DNA of 64,000 bases from Paenibacillus sp. XY044 (GTDB lineage: Bacteria > Bacillota > Bacilli > Paenibacillales > Paenibacillaceae), in contig NZ_NQMO01000009.1 of NCBI RefSeq assembly GCF_002257645.1, forward strand, positions 1 through 64,000, read 5' to 3'. Positions 9,329 to 18,679 of this stretch are shown one piece after another. The translations under genes were made by a program, and so were the position numbers. The notes beneath the pieces are model-generated. The model was not told where the DNA came from, ran no database searches, and saw only the letters and a list, made by a program, of their open reading frames with translations. Within the stretch, counting starts at the first letter, position 1. Each line of letters starts with the position of its first letter.

Positions 9329-9337
9329 TGTTATAAT
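9329..9337 (+). promoter_or_regulatory. Extended -10 promoter of the chromate-transporter pair
   Basis: TG-T-TATAAT (TATAAT 9332-9337), an extended -10 element about 30 bases before the GTG start. No good -35 is seen, as expected for this promoter class. Confidence 0.6.
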
Positions 9338-9367
9338 ACAGACAGAATTTAACTCGAGGTGACGTGT

Positions 9368-9994
9368 GTGCAAACCGACAAGACATCGAAAACGTACCTG
9401 CTGCTTCAATTATTTTGGATTTTTTTCAAGATCGGTCCGGCGACGTTTGGCGGCGGATACGCCATGATGCCCATGATCGAGAAGGAGTTCGTTGATAAAC
9501 GCAAATGGATGGACCGCCAGGAAATGAGCGATTTAATGTCCCTCGCGGGTTCGGCTCCCGGAGGCGTCGGAGTGAACGCATCGGCTTTCCTGGGATACCG
9601 GATGGGCAAAATTCCCGGCGCCCTGGCGGCTACGCTGGGCATTACGCTCCCTACGTTCATCATCGTTTTTCTGCTGAGCGTATTCTACTCGATGTTCCGC
9701 GAAGAGCCCAAAGTCCAGGCTGCATTCAAAGGCATCCACGGCGCGGTGATCGGACTGATCGCGGTAGCCGCGTTCAAAATGGGCAAAAATGCGCTGTTTG
9801 ACCGGACGACCGTCATCACCGCCGCATGCTCCCTGGCCCTGCTTCTGCTGACCGGACTCAACCCCATGGTTCTCATTGCGGTCGGGTTGGTGCTCGGCAT
9901 TACTGTTATTCGGTTGAAGAAACGGCTGGGTCTTCCCGTTCATACCGAAAGGGTGCGAGAGGAGAACGAACCGGTTATCGAATATTACATCTAG
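9368..9994 (+). CDS. Chromate transporter, first half (CHR domain)
   Basis: 208 residues, a single CHR domain. It carries the family motifs FFKIGPATFGGGYAMMPMI and GSAPGGVGVNASAFLG, then four or more membrane spans. It matches the short-chain CHR type in which two adjacent genes encode the two halves, as in Bacillus ywrA/ywrB. The start is GTG at 9368, eight bases after GAGG. The partner follows 10 bases downstream. The family exports chromate, but many members are uncharacterised and may carry other anions. Confidence 0.88.
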   Translation: MQTDKTSKTYLLLQLFWIFFKIGPATFGGGYAMMPMIEKEFVDKRKWMDRQEMSDLMSLAGSAPGGVGVNASAFLGYRMGKIPGALAATLGITLPTFIIVFLLSVFYSMFREEPKVQAAFKGIHGAVIGLIAVAAFKMGKNALFDRTTVITAACSLALLLLTGLNPMVLIAVGLVLGITVIRLKKRLGLPVHTERVREENEPVIEYYI

Positions 9995-10004
9995 GAGGCG
10001 TCCC

Positions 10005-10541
10005 ATGCTGTTCTGGCAGTTATTTCTCTCATTTTTAAAAATCGGGTTTCTCTCCTTCGGTGGAGGTTATGCGGTCATTCCGATGATTCAGTACGAGGTT
10101 CAGCAGCATGGGTGGCTGAGCACCGTGGAATTTCAACGGACCGTATCGATCGCAGGCATGTCGCCCGGCCCGATCGCCACCAACAGCGCGACGTTGATCG
10201 GTTATCAGACCGCCGGCTTGGCCGGAGCCGTTACCGCTACCGCCGGCATCGTCCTGCCTTCCCTGCTCATTGTCATCCTGATTGCGGCTTTTTTTTATAG
10301 AATGAATGCAAACCCCTGGGTCAAATCCTCCTTTTACGGCCTCCGGCCGATTATTACAGGGCTGATCGTGTATGCGGCCATCCATTTTGGTTTTCCCAAT
10401 CCTTCGGAAGCCATCTATCACTGGACGACCTTTGCCACGCTGCTGATCGGAGTGCTGGCTTTTGTCGCGATCACCAAATACAAACTGCATCCGGTAACCG
10501 TCATCGTATGCTCGGGCGTAGCGGGAATCGTGCTGTTTTAA
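10005..10541 (+). CDS. Chromate transporter, second half (CHR domain)
   Basis: 178 residues, the complementary CHR half. FLKIGFLSFGGGYAVIPMI and GMSPGPIATNSATLIGYQ mirror the first half with opposite predicted topology. AGGAGG lies before the ATG, 10 bases after the previous stop, so the two are translated from one message and probably form a heterodimer. Confidence 0.88.
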   Translation: MLFWQLFLSFLKIGFLSFGGGYAVIPMIQYEVQQHGWLSTVEFQRTVSIAGMSPGPIATNSATLIGYQTAGLAGAVTATAGIVLPSLLIVILIAAFFYRMNANPWVKSSFYGLRPIITGLIVYAAIHFGFPNPSEAIYHWTTFATLLIGVLAFVAITKYKLHPVTVIVCSGVAGIVLF

Positions 10542-10627
10542 TTGGATGAAATTAAATTTCCTATGCCTTTACGGGGACAATAAATTGTAATAGAATGAAC
10601 TTTCAAAAATAAACTGGGGGAACTTCT

Positions 10628-11983
10628 ATGACTACACCACCTAAAAACCCAGCGGCATCAGGAAAAAAAGATCAGTTTTCATCTGCAGGCTTTATACTTG
10701 CCGCCATCGGGAGCTCCGTAGGTCTCGGGAACATGTGGAAATTTCCGTACATCACCGGACAAAACGGCGGCGCAGCCTTCTTTCTGCTCTTTATCGTTTG
10801 CTTGATCGTCATTGGTTTACCTGTTTTGCTGGCTGAACTCGCCATCGGCCGTGCTGGTAGAGGCAGTGCGGCAACTTCGTTCGTCAAGGCGGGCGGCAGC
10901 AAAATGTTCGGTCGTCTCGGCCTGCTGCAGGTCATCGCGCCTTTTCTGATCCTGACCTTCTACGTCATCGTCGCGGGCTGGACGCTGCATTACGCCGTGC
11001 AGTCTTTCAGCGGGCATCTATTCAGCAATCCGGATTTTAAAGGGCAATTCAATACGTTTATCGGCGGCTATATGCCGATCGTCTGGCAGGCCATCGCGAT
11101 TCTGATTACCGGCATTGTCGTGGTCAAAGGGATTTCCGGCGGCATCGAAAAGTTCAACAAAGTGCTCATCCCGGGAATGATCATTCTGCTTATCGTCATG
11201 ATGATCCGTGCAGTATCGCTGCCCGGTGCGGGCGAAGGGGTTGCGTTTTTCTTGAAACCCGACTTCTCCAAGCTGACGCCGGAGTCGGCGCTTGTCGCTT
11301 TGGGACATGCCTTCTTCTCCCTCTCACTCGGGATGGGCATCCTGCTGACGTATGGCGCCTATGTGGACAAGCGCCAGCCACTCGGAACCGCCACGATTGC
11401 CATCGGGGCCGGTGACCTGATCTATGCGTTCGTGGCCGGACTGATTATTTTCCCGACGACCGCTTCCTTCGGCATTGAGCCCGACTCCGGGCCAAGCCTG
11501 GTGTTCATCGCCCTGCCGGCAGCATTCTCGGCTATGCCTTTCGGCGCGTTCTTCGGCGGGCTGTTCTTTGTGCTGCTGGCAATCGCCGCTTTGACGTCGG
11601 CGGTGTCGCTGCTGGAAGTGCCGGTAACATACCTGATGGACCGCTGGAAATGGGGCCGCACGAAATCAGTGGTCGTCATCAGCGTGTTCGTCCTGCTGAT
11701 TGGCCTTCCATCCGCGCTGTCCTTCGGCATCGTACCGGGTTTGTCGGCAATGGGCAGCAAAAATTTCTTTGACTGGCTCGATTTCATCACATCCAACATT
11801 TTGCTGCCGGTCGGCGGGCTGATCACCACCATCTTCGCCGGATACTTCTGGAAGGGAGCTGCCGAAGCGGCCGGCCTCAAATCCGGATGGTTCCGGGTAT
11901 GGCTGTTCATGCTCCGGTACGTTGCGCCGATTTTGGTGCTACTCGTATTACTGGACACGACCGGCATTCTTAAGCTGAAATAA
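10628..11983 (+). CDS. Sodium-dependent neurotransmitter-symporter family transporter
   Basis: 451 residues. The first transmembrane segment carries the NSS signature (AAIGSSVGLGNMWKFPYI), whose backbone builds the substrate and sodium sites. About 11-12 membrane segments follow, as in bacterial homologues of LeuT and MhsT. They import amino acids with sodium; the specific amino acid is not evident. GGGGGA precedes the ATG. It is a separate unit from the CHR pair, with an 86-base gap and its own strong terminator. Confidence 0.92.
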   Translation: MTTPPKNPAASGKKDQFSSAGFILAAIGSSVGLGNMWKFPYITGQNGGAAFFLLFIVCLIVIGLPVLLAELAIGRAGRGSAATSFVKAGGSKMFGRLGLLQVIAPFLILTFYVIVAGWTLHYAVQSFSGHLFSNPDFKGQFNTFIGGYMPIVWQAIAILITGIVVVKGISGGIEKFNKVLIPGMIILLIVMMIRAVSLPGAGEGVAFFLKPDFSKLTPESALVALGHAFFSLSLGMGILLTYGAYVDKRQPLGTATIAIGAGDLIYAFVAGLIIFPTTASFGIEPDSGPSLVFIALPAAFSAMPFGAFFGGLFFVLLAIAALTSAVSLLEVPVTYLMDRWKWGRTKSVVVISVFVLLIGLPSALSFGIVPGLSAMGSKNFFDWLDFITSNILLPVGGLITTIFAGYFWKGAAEAAGLKSGWFRVWLFMLRYVAPILVLLVLLDTTGILKLK

Positions 11984-12000
11984 GCACGAAACAATAAAAA

Positions 12001-12048
12001 GCAATCTCCGCGGCTGTTCATGACAGCACCTACGGAGATTGCTTTTTT
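12001..12048 (+). terminator. Terminator of the sodium symporter gene
   Basis: GCAATCTCCG (12001-12010) pairs perfectly with CGGAGATTGC (12033-12042), followed by TTTTTT. Confidence 0.9.
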
Positions 12049-12055
12049 AGCTTAA

Positions 12056-12106
12056 GCGTCCAGATCTCGCAAGAGAAACTTCCGCCAATCAGCGGTTGTC
12101 CTGCGG
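12056..12106 (-). repeat. Inverted, diverged copy of the window-start repeat
   Basis: On the minus strand it reads CTCTTGCGAGATCTGGACGC, close to TTTTCTTGCGAGATCAGGAAGC of the 1738-1845 copy and preceded by a similar ACCGC...GCGGA stretch. It lies just past the terminator of a plus-strand gene, so relative to the gene it has the same antisense 3'-end position as the other copies. Confidence 0.5.
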
Positions 12107-12193
12107 CCCAAGGTTGGATTCGTTGGTGCAAGCCCCTCGCAAGGCGAGGCGTGGGTATTTTCCTCTCATCCCGATAGCAGTTTCCAAGCCAAC

Positions 12194-13672
<1,479 letters not shown>

Positions 13673-13790
13673 GCAGAAGCCTCCTCTTTCCCGGTTTTCT
13701 CCCACACAGTATAGTAGCTTGTGCGATATGCCACAATGATTTATACTGGCCAAAAACTGACCTATCGTGCTTTTTATGGAGGAGTCTTTC

Positions 13791-14569
13791 ATGTTTCATT
13801 TAGTCAGCTGCGGCCACAACTTCGTTCACTCGGACGGAATCCGATCGACAGGAACAACGGGGCCGGGAATTACGCCTTCGTCCTCTTTCGAAGCAAGGCG
13901 GAAGTCGTGATTGACGGCACTGTCTATAACGTAGACAAGAATGTATACATCCTGATGCAGCCCAGCACCCCGTACATGTACCGGGACTTGGAGAAGCCCT
14001 TCGTCAACGACTGGTTCCACTGCGAAGGAACGGATCTTGCCGCATATTTGCAGCAGCTTCAGCTTCCCCTTGACCGCCCGGCGGAGGCGGCCTACCCGAC
14101 GTCCGTGTCCCGTAGCATCATGGAGCTTCAGACCGTGCACTGGCTGGGCGGGCCGCACCGCCCGCAAATTATCGACCTGGACCTGCGCAGCCTTTTGATG
14201 AAGCTTGCGAACTGGCGGCATCTGCCCCCAACACAGGGAAATGCCGGCCGGTATTTGCACCAGCTGTCGGAAATCCGCAGCGAGCTGTACCGTTCGCCGC
14301 AGACCTCCTATTCGCTGGACGAGCTGGCCACCAGCGTCAATTTGAGCAAATCTTATTTTCAGCACCTGTATAAGGATTTGTTCGGCTGCTCCGTCTCGTC
14401 CGACATGATTAACGGCAGGCTGGAGTACGCGAAATATTTGCTGGATAACAGCTCCCTGTCTGTCGCCAGCATCGCCAAAATGTGCGGGTACGAGAACGAA
14501 ACACACTTTATGCGGCAGTTCAAAAAATTCGTGTCGGCCACGCCAAGCGGTTATCGAAAAAGAAAGTAG
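13791..14569 (+). pseudogene. AraC family regulator with a frameshift
   Basis: Translation from the ATG at 13791 (GGAGGA seven bases upstream) reads MFHLVSCGHNFVHSDGI, the usual start of this AraC subfamily. It then loses frame and stops about 40 codons in. The frame used from about 13844 reads IDRNNGAGNYAFVLFRSKAE, the expected continuation (family pattern RIDR-x-GSGNY), and ends in an intact helix-turn-helix domain. A single missing base near 13843 restores a 260-residue protein with an N-terminal cupin-like sensor and C-terminal AraC domain. It is either a recent mutation or a sequencing error. It would probably activate the divergent arabinofuranosidase gene. Confidence 0.8.
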
Positions 14570-14648
14570 CCCCCTGCTCGGCGCGTTTACTCCCTAAATT
14601 CCGTGGGAACAATAGCAGCAACAACACGTAAATGGGGTTGCACAACGA

Positions 14649-15680
14649 ATGAGCCACAATCTATGGAATGCGATCAAAAACAGCGGTGTCGTCTGGAAAA
14701 TGCCGCTAGCAGCAGCACTATCATGGGAGGCCGCCGAGTGGGCGGGCTCTTCCCATCCCTACCTTGCCCCGCTGACCGCGATCTTGTCCGTCCAGGCTTC
14801 CGTCAGCCAATCGATGCAGTTTGCCTGGCAGCGTGTCCTGGGAACGGTTGCCGGCGTCCTGCTGACGCTCTGCGTAACCCCCTGGCTCCCCCTGAACGGG
14901 TGGAGCATCGGGCTATGCCTGTTGGTCGCGGTTTTTGCCATCCAGCTTATGAAGCTGGACCACGTAATGGTCACGCAGGTGGCACTGAGCATTTTGCTCG
15001 TCCTTTTCTTTCAGGAGAAATTTCCTAGCTATTCGCTTGACCGTATCCGCGATACGATCATCGGCGCCGTGTTAGCGGTGCTGGTGCAGGCGCTGCTGTT
15101 CCCGCCGGATTCCATCCAATCCGCCAAGCAAAAAATGACCCGCTTCGCGGATCATTTGGCAAGCCATTTTATCAAAGCCGGGCAATGGGTGGAACATGGC
15201 TGCCCTCCAAGTGAAGCGCAAACGCTGAAATGGACGTGGCAGGCCCTTTTTCAGGAGCTGCACCAAGCTACGACCGAACTGGACAAGGCGGCCCAGAGCT
15301 TGAAATACCACCCTTTTGCCGCCAAAAAGCGCGATATGCTGAACCGCTTGACCCGGCAGATGGATCAGCTGCGCTCGGGCTACGCCAATCTGTCCGATAT
15401 GATACGGGTGCTGGGGCAGTGGTCCCGGACCGGCCATTTTACCCAGGAACACCAGCAGCAGTGGGCCGCCCACCTGCAAGAACTCGCCCAGGTGGTCAAG
15501 CGATGGCATACGGGTCCCGGCATCCCCGCCGGCAGCCCCGGTGCAGTCAGCTTGAGTCTCCAGGCCCCGGCACACTTGGAACAGGAGCAATATCCGCTAG
15601 CACTGTACATGAATGCCGGGCAGCTGCTTCAGGATTTTGGAGGGGAATCCGCGTTCTCCTTGTCCCGCAGCAGTCCGTAG
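14649..15680 (+). CDS. FUSC/aromatic acid exporter family membrane protein
   Basis: 343 residues. About five or six membrane segments lie in the first 150 residues (AALSWEAAEWAG, ILSVQASVSQSM, VLGTVAGVLLTLCV, and others), then a long helical cytosolic domain. This is the layout of the FUSC / ArAE family, in which members move small aromatic acids or have unknown substrates. The ribosome site before the ATG is weak (ATGGGG). The 3' end overlaps the convergent pucB gene by 52 bases. Confidence 0.8.
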   Translation: MSHNLWNAIKNSGVVWKMPLAAALSWEAAEWAGSSHPYLAPLTAILSVQASVSQSMQFAWQRVLGTVAGVLLTLCVTPWLPLNGWSIGLCLLVAVFAIQLMKLDHVMVTQVALSILLVLFFQEKFPSYSLDRIRDTIIGAVLAVLVQALLFPPDSIQSAKQKMTRFADHLASHFIKAGQWVEHGCPPSEAQTLKWTWQALFQELHQATTELDKAAQSLKYHPFAAKKRDMLNRLTRQMDQLRSGYANLSDMIRVLGQWSRTGHFTQEHQQQWAAHLQELAQVVKRWHTGPGIPAGSPGAVSLSLQAPAHLEQEQYPLALYMNAGQLLQDFGGESAFSLSRSSP

Positions 15681-16276
15681 TCCTCCGGCGTATCCACATC
15701 CAGGAACAGATCCGGCGATCCGAAAGGAATGCGGATACCCGGCCTGCCGTGACGGATCAACTGTCGAGCTCCCTGGTCCCCCTGCAGCCGGAGCAGCTCC
15801 GGAAACATCCGCCGGTGGCAAATGACCGGTGGTCTCGCCAGGCCGCCGAACTCGGCGGCGGCGAAATGAATCTCTTCCCGTTCGGATGCCTGCCCATAAC
15901 GGCAGAGCAGTGCATTGATCATTGCAGCCGTGACTCCAGGCTGGTCCGCCAGCAGGATCATGACCGATTCGGCCCCTGCGGACATCGCCGCCTTCACCCC
16001 GCACCGGATCGAATGCGCCTGTCCAGAATGCGCATCCGGACAACGAACAAGTGTCCATTGCGTTCGGAAGCGATCGCTAGCAAGGGCCGCGTCCATCCAA
16101 TCGGCTTTAGCGTCAACGGTCACGATCCATACATGTGCCAACCCGGCTTGCAGGGCGGCTAGTAGAGCGTGATTGCCCAGCGCCATTCCTCCCAGTTTCA
16201 GACTGAGCTTGTTCGTTCCCATCCGGGTGCTCTGCCCCGCCGCCAAATAGATGCCATGGACGCTATGTCGCTTCAT
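15629..16276 (-). CDS. pucB: PucB/MocA-like molybdopterin nucleotidyltransferase
   Basis: 215 residues. The nucleotide-binding loop LAAGQSTRMGTNKL is close to the MobA/MocA signature, and the metal-binding Asp is in LLADQPGVT. DVDTPEDY near the C-terminus is typical of the family. It is the last gene of the puc operon, overlapping pucA by 14 bases. In Bacillus the counterpart PucB is needed to make active xanthine dehydrogenase, probably by converting molybdopterin to its dinucleotide form. The 3' end runs 52 bases into the convergent FUSC gene, so no separate terminator is visible. Confidence 0.88.
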   Translation of the reverse strand: MKRHSVHGIYLAAGQSTRMGTNKLSLKLGGMALGNHALLAALQAGLAHVWIVTVDAKADWMDAALASDRFRTQWTLVRCPDAHSGQAHSIRCGVKAAMSAGAESVMILLADQPGVTAAMINALLCRYGQASEREEIHFAAAEFGGLARPPVICHRRMFPELLRLQGDQGARQLIRHGRPGIRIPFGSPDLFLDVDTPEDYGLLRDKENADSPPKS

Positions 16277-17309
16277 AGGATAGCCGCCTCTTTCGGGAAA
16301 ATCGGTACACCTGGATTAATTCGGCCACGATGCTGAAGGCGATTTCTTCCGGACCATCGGCTCCGATCGGCAAACCTACGGGAGCGTGCCAATGCTCAGG
16401 CAAGGATCCGCCTTCGAGAAGCCGCTGCGTTCTCCGCTTCGAACCCAGGAGTCCGACATAGGCCAGGTTATGGCCGGAGAGGATGCGGATGAGCTCCCGG
16501 TCCCTCCGGAAATGATGCGTCATGATGACGGCGTAATCGTTTGGCGTCCACCGGATCCGCCCGGCCATTTCCTCCGGGAAGCCGTCAAGCAGCATATGCA
16601 CATCCGGAAAATAACTTCGCTCGCACAAGGCGGCCCTCCAATCGGAGACGGTGACCGAAAATCCGGCCGCGGCCGCAAAAGCGGCCAGGGGCCTTGCGTC
16701 CAGCCCGGCACCAAATAGGGTAAGCCGGGGTTTGGGGCAATACGTATGTGCAAACACTTCCTCCGCCGCTCCCGGCACAACCTGCATCCCGCTCCGGCGC
16801 AGCCTTCCTGCGGCGGCCCAATCCAGCATAGCCTCCGGAAACACCCCCGGCCACTCCCCGAACCGGTGCCTGGAGCCGGCGACAAAGCTGTATCCGTAAG
16901 CTGAGGGATCCGAGTCCATTTTCAGAATAAGCATGACTTCGATCTGATCGTCCAAATATTCCTTCAGCGTCAGCAGGTGCCTTCGCAGAGAGCCATCGAC
17001 GGGGAGAGCCGTGACTTGAATTACTCCACCGCAGCCCGGCCCTTCCCCCCAGGACAGCGGATCGGTAGAATCCAAGTCAAAGACATAGGTCTGCGGCACC
17101 CCGGCCGCCAGCAATTCCGGGACACGGGCAGCGATATCCGCTTCCAGACAGCCCGTGCTCAGCACGCCGACCTGCGTACCGTCCTCAAACAGCAGCATAG
17201 AAGCGCCCTCTTTGCGGTAGGCGCTGCCCTCCACCCGGGTAATGGTCGCCAGCACGCTGCGTTGTTTGCGCTGCTGAAGAGCTTCCAGAATCCGATGAAT
17301 GTCTTCCAA
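16263..17309 (-). CDS. pucA: XdhC/CoxI family xanthine dehydrogenase maturation protein
   Basis: 348 residues. The N-terminal XdhC domain carries GSAYRKEGASMLL and GVLSTGCLEADIA; the C-terminal Rossmann domain has LTLFGAGLDARPL. The family inserts or sulfurates the molybdenum cofactor of xanthine dehydrogenase. I choose TTG at 17309, seven bases after AAAGGAGG; a GTG at 17315 overlaps that site. It follows pucE by about 20 bases and overlaps pucB. Confidence 0.9.
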   Translation of the reverse strand: MEDIHRILEALQQRKQRSVLATITRVEGSAYRKEGASMLLFEDGTQVGVLSTGCLEADIAARVPELLAAGVPQTYVFDLDSTDPLSWGEGPGCGGVIQVTALPVDGSLRRHLLTLKEYLDDQIEVMLILKMDSDPSAYGYSFVAGSRHRFGEWPGVFPEAMLDWAAAGRLRRSGMQVVPGAAEEVFAHTYCPKPRLTLFGAGLDARPLAAFAAAAGFSVTVSDWRAALCERSYFPDVHMLLDGFPEEMAGRIRWTPNDYAVIMTHHFRRDRELIRILSGHNLAYVGLLGSKRRTQRLLEGGSLPEHWHAPVGLPIGADGPEEIAFSIVAELIQVYRFSRKRRLSYEAT

Positions 17310-17330
17310 CCGCACTCCTCCTTTCCCCTT

Positions 17331-17849
17331 TTAGACGCCTTCGTTTGCCGGGCCGCCTTCCTTTTTCGCTGCCTGGGCCGTCATGATCGCCTTGTGAATT
17401 TCCTCATATGACGTGCACCGGCATATGTTCGATTCCAGCCATAACCGAATGGTCTCTGGATCTGCGTCCGAATGCGCGCTCAGCAGCCCGTGACCGTTCA
17501 CGATAAATCCGGACGTGCAGTAGCCGCATTGGAACGCTTGCTTCAAGACAAACGCTTCCTGTACCGGCGAATTCTTCAGCCCTTCAATGGTGATGATGCG
17601 CTGTTCGTCCGCTTCCACGGCGAGCATCAGGCAGGACTTCATCGGCACCCCGTTCAGCAAGACCGTGCAGGCGCCGCAGTCCCCGTTCTCGCAGCCGGGC
17701 TTGCATCCGGTAAGCCCAAGGTGGTCGCGAAGGGCGTACAGCAGCGTCTCCGCCGCCCGAACCCAGAGCCACCTCTGCTCTCCGTTGACCTCCATCTCCA
17801 GCGGGTATATCGCATTCGAGTTCGAGCTTGCGTTTCCCAGAACGTTCAC
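17331..17849 (-). CDS. pucE: Xanthine dehydrogenase 2Fe-2S subunit
   Basis: 172 residues. Plant-type ferredoxin ligands are in CKPGCENGDCGAC with a later Cys (MKSC), and the second cluster is in CGYCTSGF and NICRCTSY. This is the standard two-cluster small subunit, which passes electrons from the molybdenum site to FAD. The GTG start overlaps the pucC stop (GTGA), with GGAAGG just ahead. It has an N-terminal extension of about 16 residues before the ferredoxin fold. Confidence 0.93.
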   Translation of the reverse strand: MNVLGNASSNSNAIYPLEMEVNGEQRWLWVRAAETLLYALRDHLGLTGCKPGCENGDCGACTVLLNGVPMKSCLMLAVEADEQRIITIEGLKNSPVQEAFVLKQAFQCGYCTSGFIVNGHGLLSAHSDADPETIRLWLESNICRCTSYEEIHKAIMTAQAAKKEGGPANEGV

Positions 17850-18679
17850 CTTCCTTCCAAGGCATTGACGGCATCTTTGACCGTTTGCTCGAATAAAAAG
17901 AGCCGGTAATCGGCCTTGCCTTCCGTATTCGTCAGCGGCGGTGCCGGGAGATGTCCGGCTACCTGTCGTGCCCGCTCCTCTGCCGAAAGCCCCGGGGTGT
18001 TCAGCACCTGCTCGATGGCGGCCGAACGGAACGGAAATCCGCAGATCCCGCTGAATGCCGCGTGGATGCGGCTTCCCTTCTTCAAAGCAACCAAGGTAAC
18101 CAAGGGATAACCGACATGACCGATCTGCCGCTTCTTCACATGGACGGACGGAAGAGATACGAATTCACGGTCCGTCACCGTCTGCAGCAGAAATTCACCG
18201 GGTTCCAGCCGGATCTGCCCGTGAAAGACTTCGTGAATCGCGGCCTCTCTGATTCCGCCTTTCCCTGCGATGACCAGGCGGCTGTCGGCAACAAGCAGCG
18301 GAAGAACCGCCTCTCTATAGCGGATTCGGCCGCAAAGATTGCCGCCGAGCGTAATTTTGTTGCGGGACGTCTGGTCGGCGACGCCCTGGGCCGCCCTCCC
18401 GAGCAGCGGGAAGAGGTTTGCTCCGGTTACGGCGGACAACGTGACGCAGCCCCCGATGATCAGGTCATTTCCGCGGAATTCCATGACATTGCATTCGGGG
18501 ATCGCTTTTAAATCGACGACCGCTCCCGGCCGAACGCGATTCAACCTGGCCATCGTAATGATCTCCGTCCCTCCGGACCAATACATCGGGTGCTTGCCCT
18601 GGGTTTGCAGCGCCTGGAAGGCGTCGACCGCCTCCTTCACCGAAGACGGCCGGTAATATTCAAAGTCAAAGGGTATCAT
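17846..18679 (-). CDS. pucC: Xanthine dehydrogenase FAD-binding subunit
   Basis: 277 residues, the FAD_binding_5 plus CO_deh_flav_C layout. YWSGGTEI corresponds to the FAD pyrophosphate loop and TLGGNLCGRIRYRE to the second FAD-binding motif. It takes electrons from the 2Fe-2S subunit. GGAGGAGGG lies three bases before the ATG. It overlaps pucD by 14 bases and pucE by 4. Confidence 0.92.
   Translation of the reverse strand: MIPFDFEYYRPSSVKEAVDAFQALQTQGKHPMYWSGGTEIITMARLNRVRPGAVVDLKAIPECNVMEFRGNDLIIGGCVTLSAVTGANLFPLLGRAAQGVADQTSRNKITLGGNLCGRIRYREAVLPLLVADSRLVIAGKGGIREAAIHEVFHGQIRLEPGEFLLQTVTDREFVSLPSVHVKKRQIGHVGYPLVTLVALKKGSRIHAAFSGICGFPFRSAAIEQVLNTPGLSAEERARQVAGHLPAPPLTNTEGKADYRLFLFEQTVKDAVNALEGR

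Noticed and set aside
13721..14569. Long version of the AraC open frame from 13721
   Set aside because: Its first 40 codons do not resemble the family and lack a ribosome site; the ATG at 13791 in another frame does, which reveals the frameshift.
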